A DNA stretch of 14,335 bases from Treponema sp. (GCA_031263265.1 JAISGE010000074.1:1-14335); one strand, 5' to 3'. Numbered from the stretch's first letter, positions 6,262 through 14,179 are shown. Translations and numbers: made by a program. Notes: generated by a model from the sequence alone, not told the origin.

Positions 6262-7284
6262 ATGAAACAATTATTAACCATAATGCAGGATGCCCTGGTA
6301 CGGAAACAGCCGCTGGTACTGGTAACCATTGTGGACAGTACCGGTTCAACCCCCCGGGGAGCAGGCTCAAGAATGGTGGTAGGCGAGGCGGGGTGTCTCT
6401 ATGGAACCATTGGGGGGGGCATATCAGAACACCTGGCTGAAGAAGAAGCTAAAACCCTGATTCAAGAAAAGCGATCCCTGCTGAAAGCCTATATCTTGCA
6501 TCCCAATAAGGAGGCAGATCTGGGGGCAGTATGCGGGGGGGATGTAAGCGTCTATTTTCAGTATCTGAATCCTGAGGATCCGGGGATTGTCGCGGTGATC
6601 CAAGGGGGAATCGAGTATTTTACCGGACGGGAGCATATCTGGATGGTAAATCAGCTTACAGAAGAAGGTCCGGCATGTTTAGGCTTTGCCGGGGAAGCAG
6701 GTCTCCTTCAGTGGACCGGGCCGGTTCCCCAGCATTGGCAGGGCTTCTTGAGCCCCCAGGGAACCCTGATACACCAAGGTGAAGCCACCTATTTTTCCGA
6801 ACCCTTGGTACGGGCTAGTTTTGTCTATGTGTTTGGGGCTGGGCATGTGGCTCATGAATTGGTGCCCCTGCTGGCCCATCTGGGCTTCCGTTGCATTGTC
6901 TTTGATGATCGGGAACCCCTGGTTCAGCCGGAACGGTTTCCCGGTGTAGAGCAAACCCTGCTTGGGGATTTTGCCCATATTGCTGAGCGGGTCCAGGTTA
7001 CCCAAGAGGATTATGTGGTAATAGTAAGCCGCAGCCACCTCTGCGATTTTCAAGCTGCGGCATTTGCTTTGGGGACTCCTGCCCGGTATATCGGTATTAT
7101 CGGGAGCAGGACAAAACTAAACGTTATCAGGGAGAAACTGAAAGCCCTTGGGTTTACGCAGGATATCCTAAGCGCAGCACGGGTTCACGCGCCTATCGGC
7201 CTTGCGATTAAGGGTGAAACCCCGGCGGAGATTGGGGTGAGCATTGCCGCGGAACTCATTCTTGTCCGGGCAAGTTCCCTATAA
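6262..7284 (+). CDS. XdhC/CoxI-family molybdenum hydroxylase maturation protein
   Basis: The 340 residues show both XdhC domains. The N-terminal XdhC_CoxI domain has STGSTPR (26-32), YGTIGGG (47-53) and AVCGGDVSV (89-97, Cys91). The C-terminal Rossmann domain starts with VFGAGHVAHEL (190-200) and includes IIGSRTK (279-285). Known members insert or sulfurate the molybdenum cofactor of xanthine dehydrogenase-type hydroxylases in the cytoplasm. It starts nine bases after the hydantoinase, so the two are surely co-transcribed; the ATG has AAGGAAAGG just upstream. No hydroxylase subunit (xdhA/B/D-like) is in the window. Pairing with a hydantoinase recalls purine or ureide degradation clusters. XdhC paralogues also serve selenium-dependent hydroxylases and CO dehydrogenase, so the client enzyme is open. 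Confidence 0.87.
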   Translation: MKQLLTIMQDALVRKQPLVLVTIVDSTGSTPRGAGSRMVVGEAGCLYGTIGGGISEHLAEEEAKTLIQEKRSLLKAYILHPNKEADLGAVCGGDVSVYFQYLNPEDPGIVAVIQGGIEYFTGREHIWMVNQLTEEGPACLGFAGEAGLLQWTGPVPQHWQGFLSPQGTLIHQGEATYFSEPLVRASFVYVFGAGHVAHELVPLLAHLGFRCIVFDDREPLVQPERFPGVEQTLLGDFAHIAERVQVTQEDYVVIVSRSHLCDFQAAAFALGTPARYIGIIGSRTKLNVIREKLKALGFTQDILSAARVHAPIGLAIKGETPAEIGVSIAAELILVRASSL

Positions 7285-7306
7285 AGATATATAAGGATAA
7301 GGAAAA

Positions 7307-9112
7307 ATGATGGAAAATAGGGAACATAAGGGGCCTCCCCGGTGGAAGCTCGCCTCAATCTACCCGTCTTTTGATGCCCCTGAGTATGTCCGGGATACCG
7401 TATTGCTCAACGAGCGCATCAATACCTTGCTTGGGTGTTTAGCGGCTCCCCTTTCCCCAGAAGGACTCCTGGGGGTGATACATGCCTATGAAGCTGCGGC
7501 TGGGCTTGCGGAAAACCTGAGGGCCTATGCCGAGGCCGTATACACCACGAACACCCGGGATGAACGGGCCTTGGGGGAGATCAACACCCTTGAAGCGGCT
7601 GCCCTGCCCCTGGGGAAAGGGACGGTCCTGTTCCGTAACCGCCTTAAGGAACAACAAGAACAGGTGCTCCAATGGCTGGCATCTGAAGCGCCTCTTAAGC
7701 CTTATGGTTTTTTTGTTACCCAATCCCTGGCACAGGCCGCTTTCCAGATGGCCCCAGATATGGAAGATTTAGCCAATGACCTTTCCCGCTCCGGGGGCAA
7801 TGCCTGGACCAGGCTCCATGAAGCCATTGCTTCCACCACCACGGTGCAGTGGGACGAGGCTACCGGAGAACGGAAAACCGTCATAAGCCTCCGGGACTTG
7901 GCCCATAGTCCAGAGCGGCATATCCGGGAACGGGCATATAAAGCGGAATTAGCAGCCTGGAAGTCGGTAGCAATCCCCCTGGCAGCAGCGCTTAACGGCG
8001 TTAAAGGTACGGCAATCACCCTGGAAACCCGGCGGGGTTGGAAATCCACGCTGGAAAAGTCCCGGTTCCAGTCCCGAATCAGCGAAAAGACCTTGGCGGC
8101 CCTCATCACGACTATGGAAGGGTCGCTGCCCCTCTTTCGCCGCTACCTCAAGGCCAAGGCCCGGCTGCTGGGGCTTCCGGTGTGCGCCTTCTACGACCTC
8201 TTTGCACCGGTGAGCCGTACCGGTACAGCGTCGGAACGGCCCTGGACATGGGAGGAAGGGACGGATTTTATCGCCAAACAGTTTGATGCCTTTGATCCGG
8301 TTATGGGGAGCTTTGCCCGCCACGCCTTTGCCGCTTCCTGGATAGATGCAGAGCCTCGGGAAGGCAAAGTAGGAGGGGCCTATTGCACGGACTTTCCTCT
8401 GGCAGGAGAATCCCGGATCCTCTGTAACTTCGATGGTTCCTTTGATTCGGTTACCACCGTAGCCCACGAATTAGGCCATGCCTGGCACCATGAACTCATC
8501 AAGGAGCTTCCGTGGAGTCTTACCCAGTATCCCATGACCTTGGCGGAGACTGCCAGCATCTTTGCGGAAACCTTGGTTTTTGAAGGGGCCTTGCACCATG
8601 CTTCTGTTCAGGAACGCCTGGCCCTTATTGAGGGAAATCTCAAAGACAGTTGTCAGGTTATTGTGGACATTCTGTCCCGATTTTATTTTGAACAAAACCT
8701 CTTTACGCGGCGGGCTGAGGGAGAACTCTCCCCTGAAGGGCTTTGTGAGCTTATGCTGGATGCTCAGAAAAAAACCTATGCCCAGGGCCTTGATGCTGAG
8801 TTGCTGCACCCCTATATGTGGGCCGTAAAAAGCCATTACTACAGTCCTGGGTTAGGGTTTTATAATTACCCTTATGGGTTCGGACTCCTCTTTTCTCTCA
8901 GCCTTTATGCCAAGGCAGAAGCAACCGGCTCTCCTCATTTTAGGACGGTTTACCAGGATTTGCTCAGGCTTACCGGGAGGGCTTCCGCGGAAACCCTAGC
9001 CCAGGCTGCAGGATTTGTCCTGGAAGATGAGGTTTTCTGGCAGCAGGGTATCGGTATTATTGCTGCCCGGGTGGAGGAGTTTGAAAGGTTGGTGGCCGGG
9101 CTTACCGGATAA
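7307..9112 (+). CDS. pepF: M3 family oligoendopeptidase (PepF-like)
   Basis: At 601 residues this is the usual size for oligoendopeptidase F of peptidase family M3, a zinc enzyme that cuts short peptides in the cytoplasm. The zinc motif HELGH is at 387-391 (His387, Glu388 and His391), and the third ligand region AETASIFAETLVFE follows, with Glu414 at the expected distance. The family's C-terminal tyrosine-rich substrate region is present (KSHYYSPGLGFYNYPYGFGL). There is no signal peptide. The start is a double ATG at 7307 after AAGGATAAGG, 22 bases behind the xdhC-like gene, making it the last gene of the operon. Its stop overlaps the end of the convergent gene by 11 bases, and a terminator hairpin begins at the stop. 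Peptide turnover has no obvious link to the methyl-transfer genes; the grouping may be incidental or reflect general nitrogen scavenging. Confidence 0.92.
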   Translation: MMENREHKGPPRWKLASIYPSFDAPEYVRDTVLLNERINTLLGCLAAPLSPEGLLGVIHAYEAAAGLAENLRAYAEAVYTTNTRDERALGEINTLEAAALPLGKGTVLFRNRLKEQQEQVLQWLASEAPLKPYGFFVTQSLAQAAFQMAPDMEDLANDLSRSGGNAWTRLHEAIASTTTVQWDEATGERKTVISLRDLAHSPERHIRERAYKAELAAWKSVAIPLAAALNGVKGTAITLETRRGWKSTLEKSRFQSRISEKTLAALITTMEGSLPLFRRYLKAKARLLGLPVCAFYDLFAPVSRTGTASERPWTWEEGTDFIAKQFDAFDPVMGSFARHAFAASWIDAEPREGKVGGAYCTDFPLAGESRILCNFDGSFDSVTTVAHELGHAWHHELIKELPWSLTQYPMTLAETASIFAETLVFEGALHHASVQERLALIEGNLKDSCQVIVDILSRFYFEQNLFTRRAEGELSPEGLCELMLDAQKKTYAQGLDAELLHPYMWAVKSHYYSPGLGFYNYPYGFGLLFSLSLYAKAEATGSPHFRTVYQDLLRLTGRASAETLAQAAGFVLEDEVFWQQGIGIIAARVEEFERLVAGLTG

Positions 9113-9839
9113 CCGCTATGGAGGCGGTTTTTCCGTCTTTGGTATATACTCGGTTTGGGTTATAAGGATCCAGGATCCGTTGTCCCCGGTGAAAGAACAC
9201 ATACTGATAGGTTCCCGGGGGCAGGGGGAGGATCAGGGAATAGTACCCCGGTTTTTTCTCCTGTAACGTATACATAAAGGGATCCCAGCCATTGAAGGTG
9301 CCTGCCACGGTAACGGTCTCTCCCGGATCCCCATTATAGATGAAGCTGAGACTCCCCGGCGGCGCATCAAAGGTAGAAGGGGGCTTGTGTAAGACCGGAA
9401 TAGACACCACCGAATACAGGAGCCCTGAAGGATCCAAGCGGGACACCGGGTTTCCTGGATCAGTAGTCCACAAGCCGTCTATGATAAGCCGATATTCCAG
9501 TTCCTGGGTATGATCCGGTAGGGTATACACATGGAATAAAATCCCCGAATCAACGTAGAGGTCCTGTTTTTTTCGCTCTGCTTCCGGGGTAAGATTATCA
9601 TTGGGGATTATAAGCTTCCGAAACCAATAGACTTTGGCAAACCCCTCATGAGCAAAAGCAATCCCAACCCTTCGGTAGGAAGCAGATGCCGTAAAGATAA
9701 CCCCATCTTCGAACACCTCAGGCAAACCCGGTCCGCTCAGACTCAATAAATGATCAATAAATTGATAAGATTCTGTATCTACCGCCCCAATCGTGCCGAT
9801 AATAAGCATAAGGAGCCCTATCACCGTAATCGTTTTCAT
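9102..9839 (-). CDS. Exported protein with glycogen-binding-like (CBM48/AMPK-type) domain
   Basis: The 245 residues start with a signal peptide (MKTITVIGLLMLIIGTIGAV), so the product is likely periplasmic or envelope-located. The C-terminal part (about 165-240) has the early-set Ig fold typical of AMPK-beta/CBM48 glycogen-binding domains: TVTVAGTFNGWDPF (Trp185), a PGYYSLILPLPPGTYQYVFF strand pair, and ILDPYNPN. The middle (about 46-140) looks like a diverged second copy, with FAKVYWF and YRLIIDGLWTTDPGNP echoing the same end motif. No catalytic domain is attached, so it is a binding or scaffold protein rather than an amylase-type enzyme (inference). No SD precedes the ATG at 9839; a GATAAT (9857-9852) sits only 12 bases upstream, hinting at a very short leader. 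It is divergent from the TPR gene and overlaps pepF by 11 bases. Confidence 0.8.
   Translation of the reverse strand: MKTITVIGLLMLIIGTIGAVDTESYQFIDHLLSLSGPGLPEVFEDGVIFTASASYRRVGIAFAHEGFAKVYWFRKLIIPNDNLTPEAERKKQDLYVDSGILFHVYTLPDHTQELEYRLIIDGLWTTDPGNPVSRLDPSGLLYSVVSIPVLHKPPSTFDAPPGSLSFIYNGDPGETVTVAGTFNGWDPFMYTLQEKKPGYYSLILPLPPGTYQYVFFHRGQRILDPYNPNRVYTKDGKTASIAVIR
9111..9132 (+). terminator. Rho-independent terminator of the methyltransferase-pepF operon
   Basis: AACCGC (9111-9116) pairs with GCGGTT (9124-9129) around a seven-base loop, followed by a T run (9128-9132). It begins at the pepF stop codon. It lies within the last codons of the convergent gene, whose strand lacks a matching T run, so it should act on plus-strand transcripts only. 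Confidence 0.6.
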
Positions 9840-9880
9840 ATACTATTTACAATTATCGGTTGATAGCTCAATATCTTAAT
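9840..9880. promoter_or_regulatory. Short divergent promoter region
   Basis: About 40 A/T-rich bases separate the two divergent starts. On the minus strand GATAAT (9857-9852) is a fair -10 box, but its -35 region is weak. On the plus strand TTTACA (9846-9851) could be a -35, without a well-spaced -10. Both promoters must fit here or overlap the neighbouring coding starts, so they are probably co-regulated or mutually interfering. Confidence 0.3.
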
Positions 9881-12800
9881 ATGCCGTCATTACAAGCACT
9901 TGAAGCATTTAAAAAGTCACTCAGTAACATTGGTAAGGAAGATATCCGCATGGCTGAATTAAACAGGCCCATGGAAGACTTGCCCCTGCCGGATGCCGAA
10001 ACTTCGGTACCTGGTCTAGGTCTTGAAAACACTGATGAGAGCGGTGCTGTCTCTGAACGAGTCGAAGCTAGAGAGCTGCCGCCAGATGGAGATTCTGCAG
10101 AGCCCCGGGTTTCCGAGGAATCTGCCTGGGATGATAATGATGATTTTGATTTTGGTGATTTATTGGGACCTGATTTATCCTTGTCCGAGACAATGCCCGA
10201 AGCTCTTGAATCAGAGGAACCCCCAGATGAGGACATTCCTGAGTTTGACGTTCTCCCGGAAGATGATAGTTCCGTAGATGATCTAGAGGGTTCCCCGGCA
10301 GATACGCTTCCCCCCTTGGATCTTCCCCCAGAAGATCCTATTTCCCTAGATGATCTTGAGGATTCCCTAGATCTGCCTCCTCATGCTGAAGAGGAGGGTT
10401 CCCCGGCAGATACGCTTCCCCCCTTAGAACTTCCCGAGGAAGATATTATTTCCCTTGATGATCTTGAGGATTCCCTGGATTTCCCTTCCCTTTATGCTGA
10501 GGAGGAGGATTCCCCGGCAGATACGCTTCCCCCCTCAGAGCTTCCCCCAGAAGATACTATTTCCTTGGATGATGATCGTGAGGACTCCTTAATAGATACG
10601 ATTCCCCCGGTGGTTCTTTCCCCAGAAGATGATAGTTCCTTGGATGCTCTAGACGTATTCTTAGCTGAATCGGAGTCAGCAGAAAATAATTCTGTATCGA
10701 ATCAGGGAGAGGATTCCTTGAGTTTGGGGGACGACGCGTCTTTAGAGGGATTATCCCCTGATACCTTTAATCCCTTTAAGGCGGAAACCGATGCTGTTGC
10801 AGGGCAACAGGGTAGTTCCCCAGGTTTTTCTTTAGAGAACTTAGATGAGGATCTAGCCGCGATTAAACCGTCAACGGACATTGAAGAAATCCTATTGACG
10901 GACGATGACTTGGCCCAGATTAGCAAGACCCTGGACTCCTATCCCTTAAATCTGCGGATTGCCTGCGAAGAGGCAATTGCGGAACAGGCGGTAGAGCCGG
11001 CCTTGATGTCCAAATTGATAAAATCCTTGGTCAAAGGCGCATCGGTCAAAGAAATGGTCCCCTTGGTGGGGAAAATCCTTGGGCGGATTATCATCATACC
11101 CAAGACATTTGAGAAAAAGACCGAAGAAGCCCAGGAAGCGGAATATGCCAATTTTGGGTATATTTTTGTCCATAAATTCCTCCCGGTATTCCGGCTTTTC
11201 CTGATAATTACTTTGGTGGTGGCTTCTCTAGGTTATTTAATATATCGATTCATATATACCCCAGTCCGTGCGGACATCCTGTACAAGAAAGGATATGAAG
11301 ATCTCCGTAGCGGAGACTATACCCAGGCCAACGAACGGTTTAGTGCAGCCTTGCGTATTCACCCGTTGAAACGGTGGTTTTATTGGTACGCCGAAGGGTT
11401 TAGGGACGACCGCCAATATATCTATGCGGAAGAAAAGTACGATGAACTCCTGCGGTATTATCCACGAGATAAGAAAGGGGTCTTGGATTATGCCTACATG
11501 GAAACCAATTATCTCAATAATTACGCCAAGGCGGATAGTCTCCTGCGAAGAAATATCCTGGATTACACGGCCGATGATAAGGAAGGGCTCCTTGCTGTTG
11601 GGGATAATGCCCTGGCCTGGGGGGATATCGAACCTCAACGGTATGAAGATGCCCGGGAGGTCTATGCCCGGTATCTTGAACGGTACGGGTGGGTTGACCC
11701 GGTGGTGGAGCGGATGTTGAAGTATTTTATCCGTACCGATAATTTGAAGGAAGTGCTTCCCCTGCAAGCCCACTTCATGGATAATCCCAAAACAAAAATT
11801 ACCCCTGCTTCTTTGGCGGAACTGGGGGGCTATCTGTTGGATAAAAAGCTCGAAGAAGCCCGGGGGGTTCCCAATGAGTATATCAGTCATATCGATGGTA
11901 TTCGGGATATCCTGGTTAAAGCCGCCAACATGGATCTGTCCCTGCCGGAATCCCATTATCATCTTGCCCGGTATTATAATTATTTCGACAATGTGATTGA
12001 TGAACGGATAACCTTGGAACGGGCCATTCAAGCCTTTGATTCGACCAAAGAAGCCTTGATTCGGCGTCTCAATATGCGGATCGATACTGAGCGGCGCTAT
12101 GCCCGATTATTAATTAACCAGAAGGAATTCTTCACTGCAGAAGAACACCTGGTTAAAGGGATTGGCTTATACGAAGATGGACTGAACCGGCAGATCCTGT
12201 CCCCGGCACCTCAATTTGGCCGGCTCTATGCGGATATGGGAGACCTGGCTTATTTTACCCAAGAGGGGAACATGGAAACTGCGCTTGAGTATTATAGACA
12301 GTCTGAAAAGAACGGCTGGGCTCCTCCTGAGATGCAGTACCGTATGGGATCTGCCTATTATCACCAACGGGAATGGGCCTCTGCACTGGAGCGGTTTTTT
12401 GTTGCTTCTTCAGAGATATCCCTAAACCGCCGGCTGCTCAATGCCTTGGGAAATGCTGCCTATATGCGGGGAGATTATTTTACAGCCCAGGGCTATTACA
12501 GCCGCTTGCTGGATGTCTTATATGCGGATCGGATTCGATTCCCTATACTGGTTCCCAATGAACGGACGGATCATTTGGAACTGGCGGAACGGCTCATGGT
12601 CGTTAGAAATAATTTAGGGGTAACCCTGGAAGCCTTGACAGAACGAACCGGGGATAACCAGTACCGTTCTCAAGCCCTGGGATTGTACACCGAGTCTGCC
12701 CGGGCCTGGGATGCCCTTACCCGCAACCCCGAAACCATGGTTCGTTCCGGTGCTGGGGAACTTTCCTCGCCAGGGTTTAATTTGGCATTTCTCAATTCCC

Positions 12801-12931
12801 GTAATAGTCTTTATCCTGAGCCTGGTTATGAAGCCCAGATATACATTCAGATTGATAAGGATGTATTGGAGCCTTCTCCTTGGGAATCCTTGGCTCCTCA
12901 GAGCTTCCATGTATCGGATACGCTCTTTTGA
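9881..12931 (+). CDS. Large single-pass membrane protein: acidic repeat domain plus TPR domain
   Basis: I placed the start at the ATG 9881 (MPSLQALEAFKKSLSNIG, 1,016 residues). The frame also opens at TTG 9860, and ATG 9950 has an AAGGAA nine bases upstream. Residues about 20-340 are very acidic and rich in Pro and Ser, with 36-37-residue repeats (SPADTLPPL, PEED-ISLDDLEDSLD) and probably disordered. A helical segment (about 350-415) precedes one membrane span (about 437-457, FRLFLIITLVVASLGYLIY). The rest is helical with TPR-type repeats (e.g. KGYEDLRSGDYTQANERFSAAL, ALEYYRQSEKNGWAPPEMQY). There is no signal peptide, so the acidic part is likely cytoplasmic and the TPR part periplasmic. No enzyme motif is visible. 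A scaffold for an envelope complex is inference. Confidence 0.85.
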   Translation: MPSLQALEAFKKSLSNIGKEDIRMAELNRPMEDLPLPDAETSVPGLGLENTDESGAVSERVEARELPPDGDSAEPRVSEESAWDDNDDFDFGDLLGPDLSLSETMPEALESEEPPDEDIPEFDVLPEDDSSVDDLEGSPADTLPPLDLPPEDPISLDDLEDSLDLPPHAEEEGSPADTLPPLELPEEDIISLDDLEDSLDFPSLYAEEEDSPADTLPPSELPPEDTISLDDDREDSLIDTIPPVVLSPEDDSSLDALDVFLAESESAENNSVSNQGEDSLSLGDDASLEGLSPDTFNPFKAETDAVAGQQGSSPGFSLENLDEDLAAIKPSTDIEEILLTDDDLAQISKTLDSYPLNLRIACEEAIAEQAVEPALMSKLIKSLVKGASVKEMVPLVGKILGRIIIIPKTFEKKTEEAQEAEYANFGYIFVHKFLPVFRLFLIITLVVASLGYLIYRFIYTPVRADILYKKGYEDLRSGDYTQANERFSAALRIHPLKRWFYWYAEGFRDDRQYIYAEEKYDELLRYYPRDKKGVLDYAYMETNYLNNYAKADSLLRRNILDYTADDKEGLLAVGDNALAWGDIEPQRYEDAREVYARYLERYGWVDPVVERMLKYFIRTDNLKEVLPLQAHFMDNPKTKITPASLAELGGYLLDKKLEEARGVPNEYISHIDGIRDILVKAANMDLSLPESHYHLARYYNYFDNVIDERITLERAIQAFDSTKEALIRRLNMRIDTERRYARLLINQKEFFTAEEHLVKGIGLYEDGLNRQILSPAPQFGRLYADMGDLAYFTQEGNMETALEYYRQSEKNGWAPPEMQYRMGSAYYHQREWASALERFFVASSEISLNRRLLNALGNAAYMRGDYFTAQGYYSRLLDVLYADRIRFPILVPNERTDHLELAERLMVVRNNLGVTLEALTERTGDNQYRSQALGLYTESARAWDALTRNPETMVRSGAGELSSPGFNLAFLNSRNSLYPEPGYEAQIYIQIDKDVLEPSPWESLAPQSFHVSDTLF
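10291..10615 (+). repeat. Tandem 108-111 bp repeats in the acidic domain
   Basis: The motif TTCCCCGGCAGATACGCTTC starts at 10291 and 10399 and, with one or more changes in its flanks, at 10510; a decayed fourth copy (ATAGATACGATTCCCCC) lies near 10590. The spacing of 108 and 111 bases is a multiple of three, so copy number can change without a frameshift. Confidence 0.8.
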
Positions 12932-12970
12932 TAACCCTTTCAAAGGTAAGCCTTCCTATGATTCTTTGTT

Positions 12971-13026
12971 CGACTAAGCCTGTGGGCCCTTGGGAAAATG
13001 AGCCTTGAGCTTTGGGGGCTTAGTCG
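12971..13026. terminator. Ten-base inverted repeat between convergent genes
   Basis: CGACTAAGCC (12971-12980) is a perfect inverted copy of GGCTTAGTCG (13017-13026), with a 36-base loop that itself contains GGGCCC and short complementary pieces. The right arm overlaps the stop codon of the ribonuclease Z gene. It sits between the TPR gene stop (12931) and that gene, where a bidirectional terminator is expected. There is no T run after either arm, so intrinsic termination is uncertain. Confidence 0.35.
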
Positions 13027-13946
13027 CTATATTCAATCGGAAATACCAAGCGATCTCGGCAGAGCAGGGTATTCGGGAAAATGGCCTGGGCTTCTTTGAG
13101 GAGTTGCTTCAGGTCATACTCGGTATAGCGGGGGCTGTAGTGGATCAGGGCGAGCTTTTTCACCTGAGCAGCCGCGGCAATCCGGGCAGCCTGTTCTGCG
13201 GTCATGTGCTTTTTTTCCCGGGCGCTTTCCTCAAGGCCGGCTTCGAACATACCCTCACATACAAAGAGATCCGAGCCTGCAACTTCCTGGGCTATTTCAG
13301 CGAAGGGCAAGGTATCGGTTACAAAAGAAAACTTTCTCCCTGACCGGATCGGCCCCAGCACCTCTTCAGGGTGCACTTCAGTGCCGTCAGCAGCCTGTAC
13401 GGTTTTCCCGGATTGGAGCTCAGACCAGCGAGGCCCCCGGGGTACACCCCTGGCCAAAGCTTGGTCCGGGTGGAACTCCCCAGGACGCGGGTTTTCTTCC
13501 AGGGTATACCCAAAGCAAGGCTTGGTATGTCGCAAAGGAAAGGCGCGGACATGAAAATCCGTCCCGGTATAGACGATGCCGGGCTCGGTTATTTCCTGGA
13601 TCCGGATCTCATAGTTGATATACATATCCAACACGCGACGACTGGTTTCAATGTATTCGGTAATTCTGGGGGGACCAATGATATAGAGGGGATCTTCCCG
13701 GTCTACTTGAGAGGAGAGCATGAGGATACCAGGAATGCCGGTAACATGGTCCGCGTGAGTATGGCTTATAAAAACGACGGATATTTTTTTCCACCGGAGG
13801 TTGAGTCTGCGGAGGGAGACCTGGGTTCCTTCCCCTCCGTCAAACAAAAATAGATCCCCTTCACGTCGCAGCAGTACTGAAGTAAGATGCCGGTTGGGCA
13901 GGGGCATCATACCGCCGCTGCCGAGAATAAACGCTTCAAGATTCAT
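13020..13946 (-). CDS. rnz: Ribonuclease Z (tRNA 3' processing endonuclease)
   Basis: The 308 residues form a metallo-beta-lactamase-fold zinc enzyme of the usual RNase Z length. This enzyme cuts the 3' trailer of tRNA precursors in the cytoplasm. The metal motif H-x-H-x-D-H is present as SHTHADHVTGIPG (His62, His64, Asp66, His67), with His140 (LRHTKPCFGY), Asp212 (FVTDT) and His270 (LIHYSPRY) as further ligands. The RNase Z-specific KHMTAEQAA (247-255) separates it from other beta-lactamase-fold hydrolases, and a recognisable exosite-like Gly/Pro-rich arm lies at about 150-180. No SD precedes the ATG at 13946. A TATACT box ends only eight bases before it, so the transcript may be leaderless. 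It is convergent with the TPR gene. It is a core gene that probably marks the edge of the stable chromosome here. Confidence 0.92.
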   Translation of the reverse strand: MNLEAFILGSGGMMPLPNRHLTSVLLRREGDLFLFDGGEGTQVSLRRLNLRWKKISVVFISHTHADHVTGIPGILMLSSQVDREDPLYIIGPPRITEYIETSRRVLDMYINYEIRIQEITEPGIVYTGTDFHVRAFPLRHTKPCFGYTLEENPRPGEFHPDQALARGVPRGPRWSELQSGKTVQAADGTEVHPEEVLGPIRSGRKFSFVTDTLPFAEIAQEVAGSDLFVCEGMFEAGLEESAREKKHMTAEQAARIAAAAQVKKLALIHYSPRYTEYDLKQLLKEAQAIFPNTLLCRDRLVFPIEYSD

Positions 13947-13954
13947 TGTGATTG

Positions 13955-13984
13955 AGTATACCGGTTGGGGGCTGGCTCATGCAA
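13955..13984 (-). promoter_or_regulatory. rnz: Promoter of rnz, positioned for a leaderless mRNA
   Basis: On the minus strand TTGCAT (13984-13979) and TATACT (13960-13955) are 18 bases apart. Only eight bases lie between the -10 box and the ATG at 13946, so transcription would start at or within a base or two of the start codon. Confidence 0.5.
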
Positions 13985-14045
13985 TGGAGGTTTTACCAGA
14001 ACTTTTTTACCCCAGCTATGGGCTAGGGCATATAAATTTATAATA

Positions 14046-14062
14046 ACCGATGAAGCATCGGT
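14046..14062. other. Seven-base-pair hairpin, possible operator
   Basis: ACCGATG and CATCGGT are perfect complements around AAG. No T run follows on either strand, so it is more likely an operator or RNA structure than a terminator. Its role is unknown. Confidence 0.35.
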
Positions 14063-14093
14063 ATCAAAGCGGAAATTTCTGTGCTTTGGGTAG

Positions 14094-14122
14094 TTGACTC
14101 TTTTTAACTAATTGGATAGGGT
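14094..14122 (+). promoter_or_regulatory. Candidate promoter for the right-edge ORF
   Basis: TTGACT (14094-14099) is followed after 17 bases by TAGGGT (14117-14122), which keeps only the key T, A and final T of a -10 box. Transcription from here would give a leader of about 100 bases that contains the GTATAC hairpin. Confidence 0.3.
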
Positions 14123-14179
14123 GATTACAACATTGAGGTTTACGGGAAGCCTGTCAGGATTTCTCGCAAGCTGCAGGAC

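Noticed and set aside
7949..8467. 172-codon minus-strand open frame inside the oligoendopeptidase gene
   Set aside because: The opposite strand carries a complete M3 peptidase with all motifs; this frame has no family features.
11237..12031. 264-codon open frame on the minus strand inside the TPR gene
   Set aside because: It is the antisense shadow of a well-supported coding region, has an Ile/Pro/Gly-rich composition, no SD and no recognisable domain.
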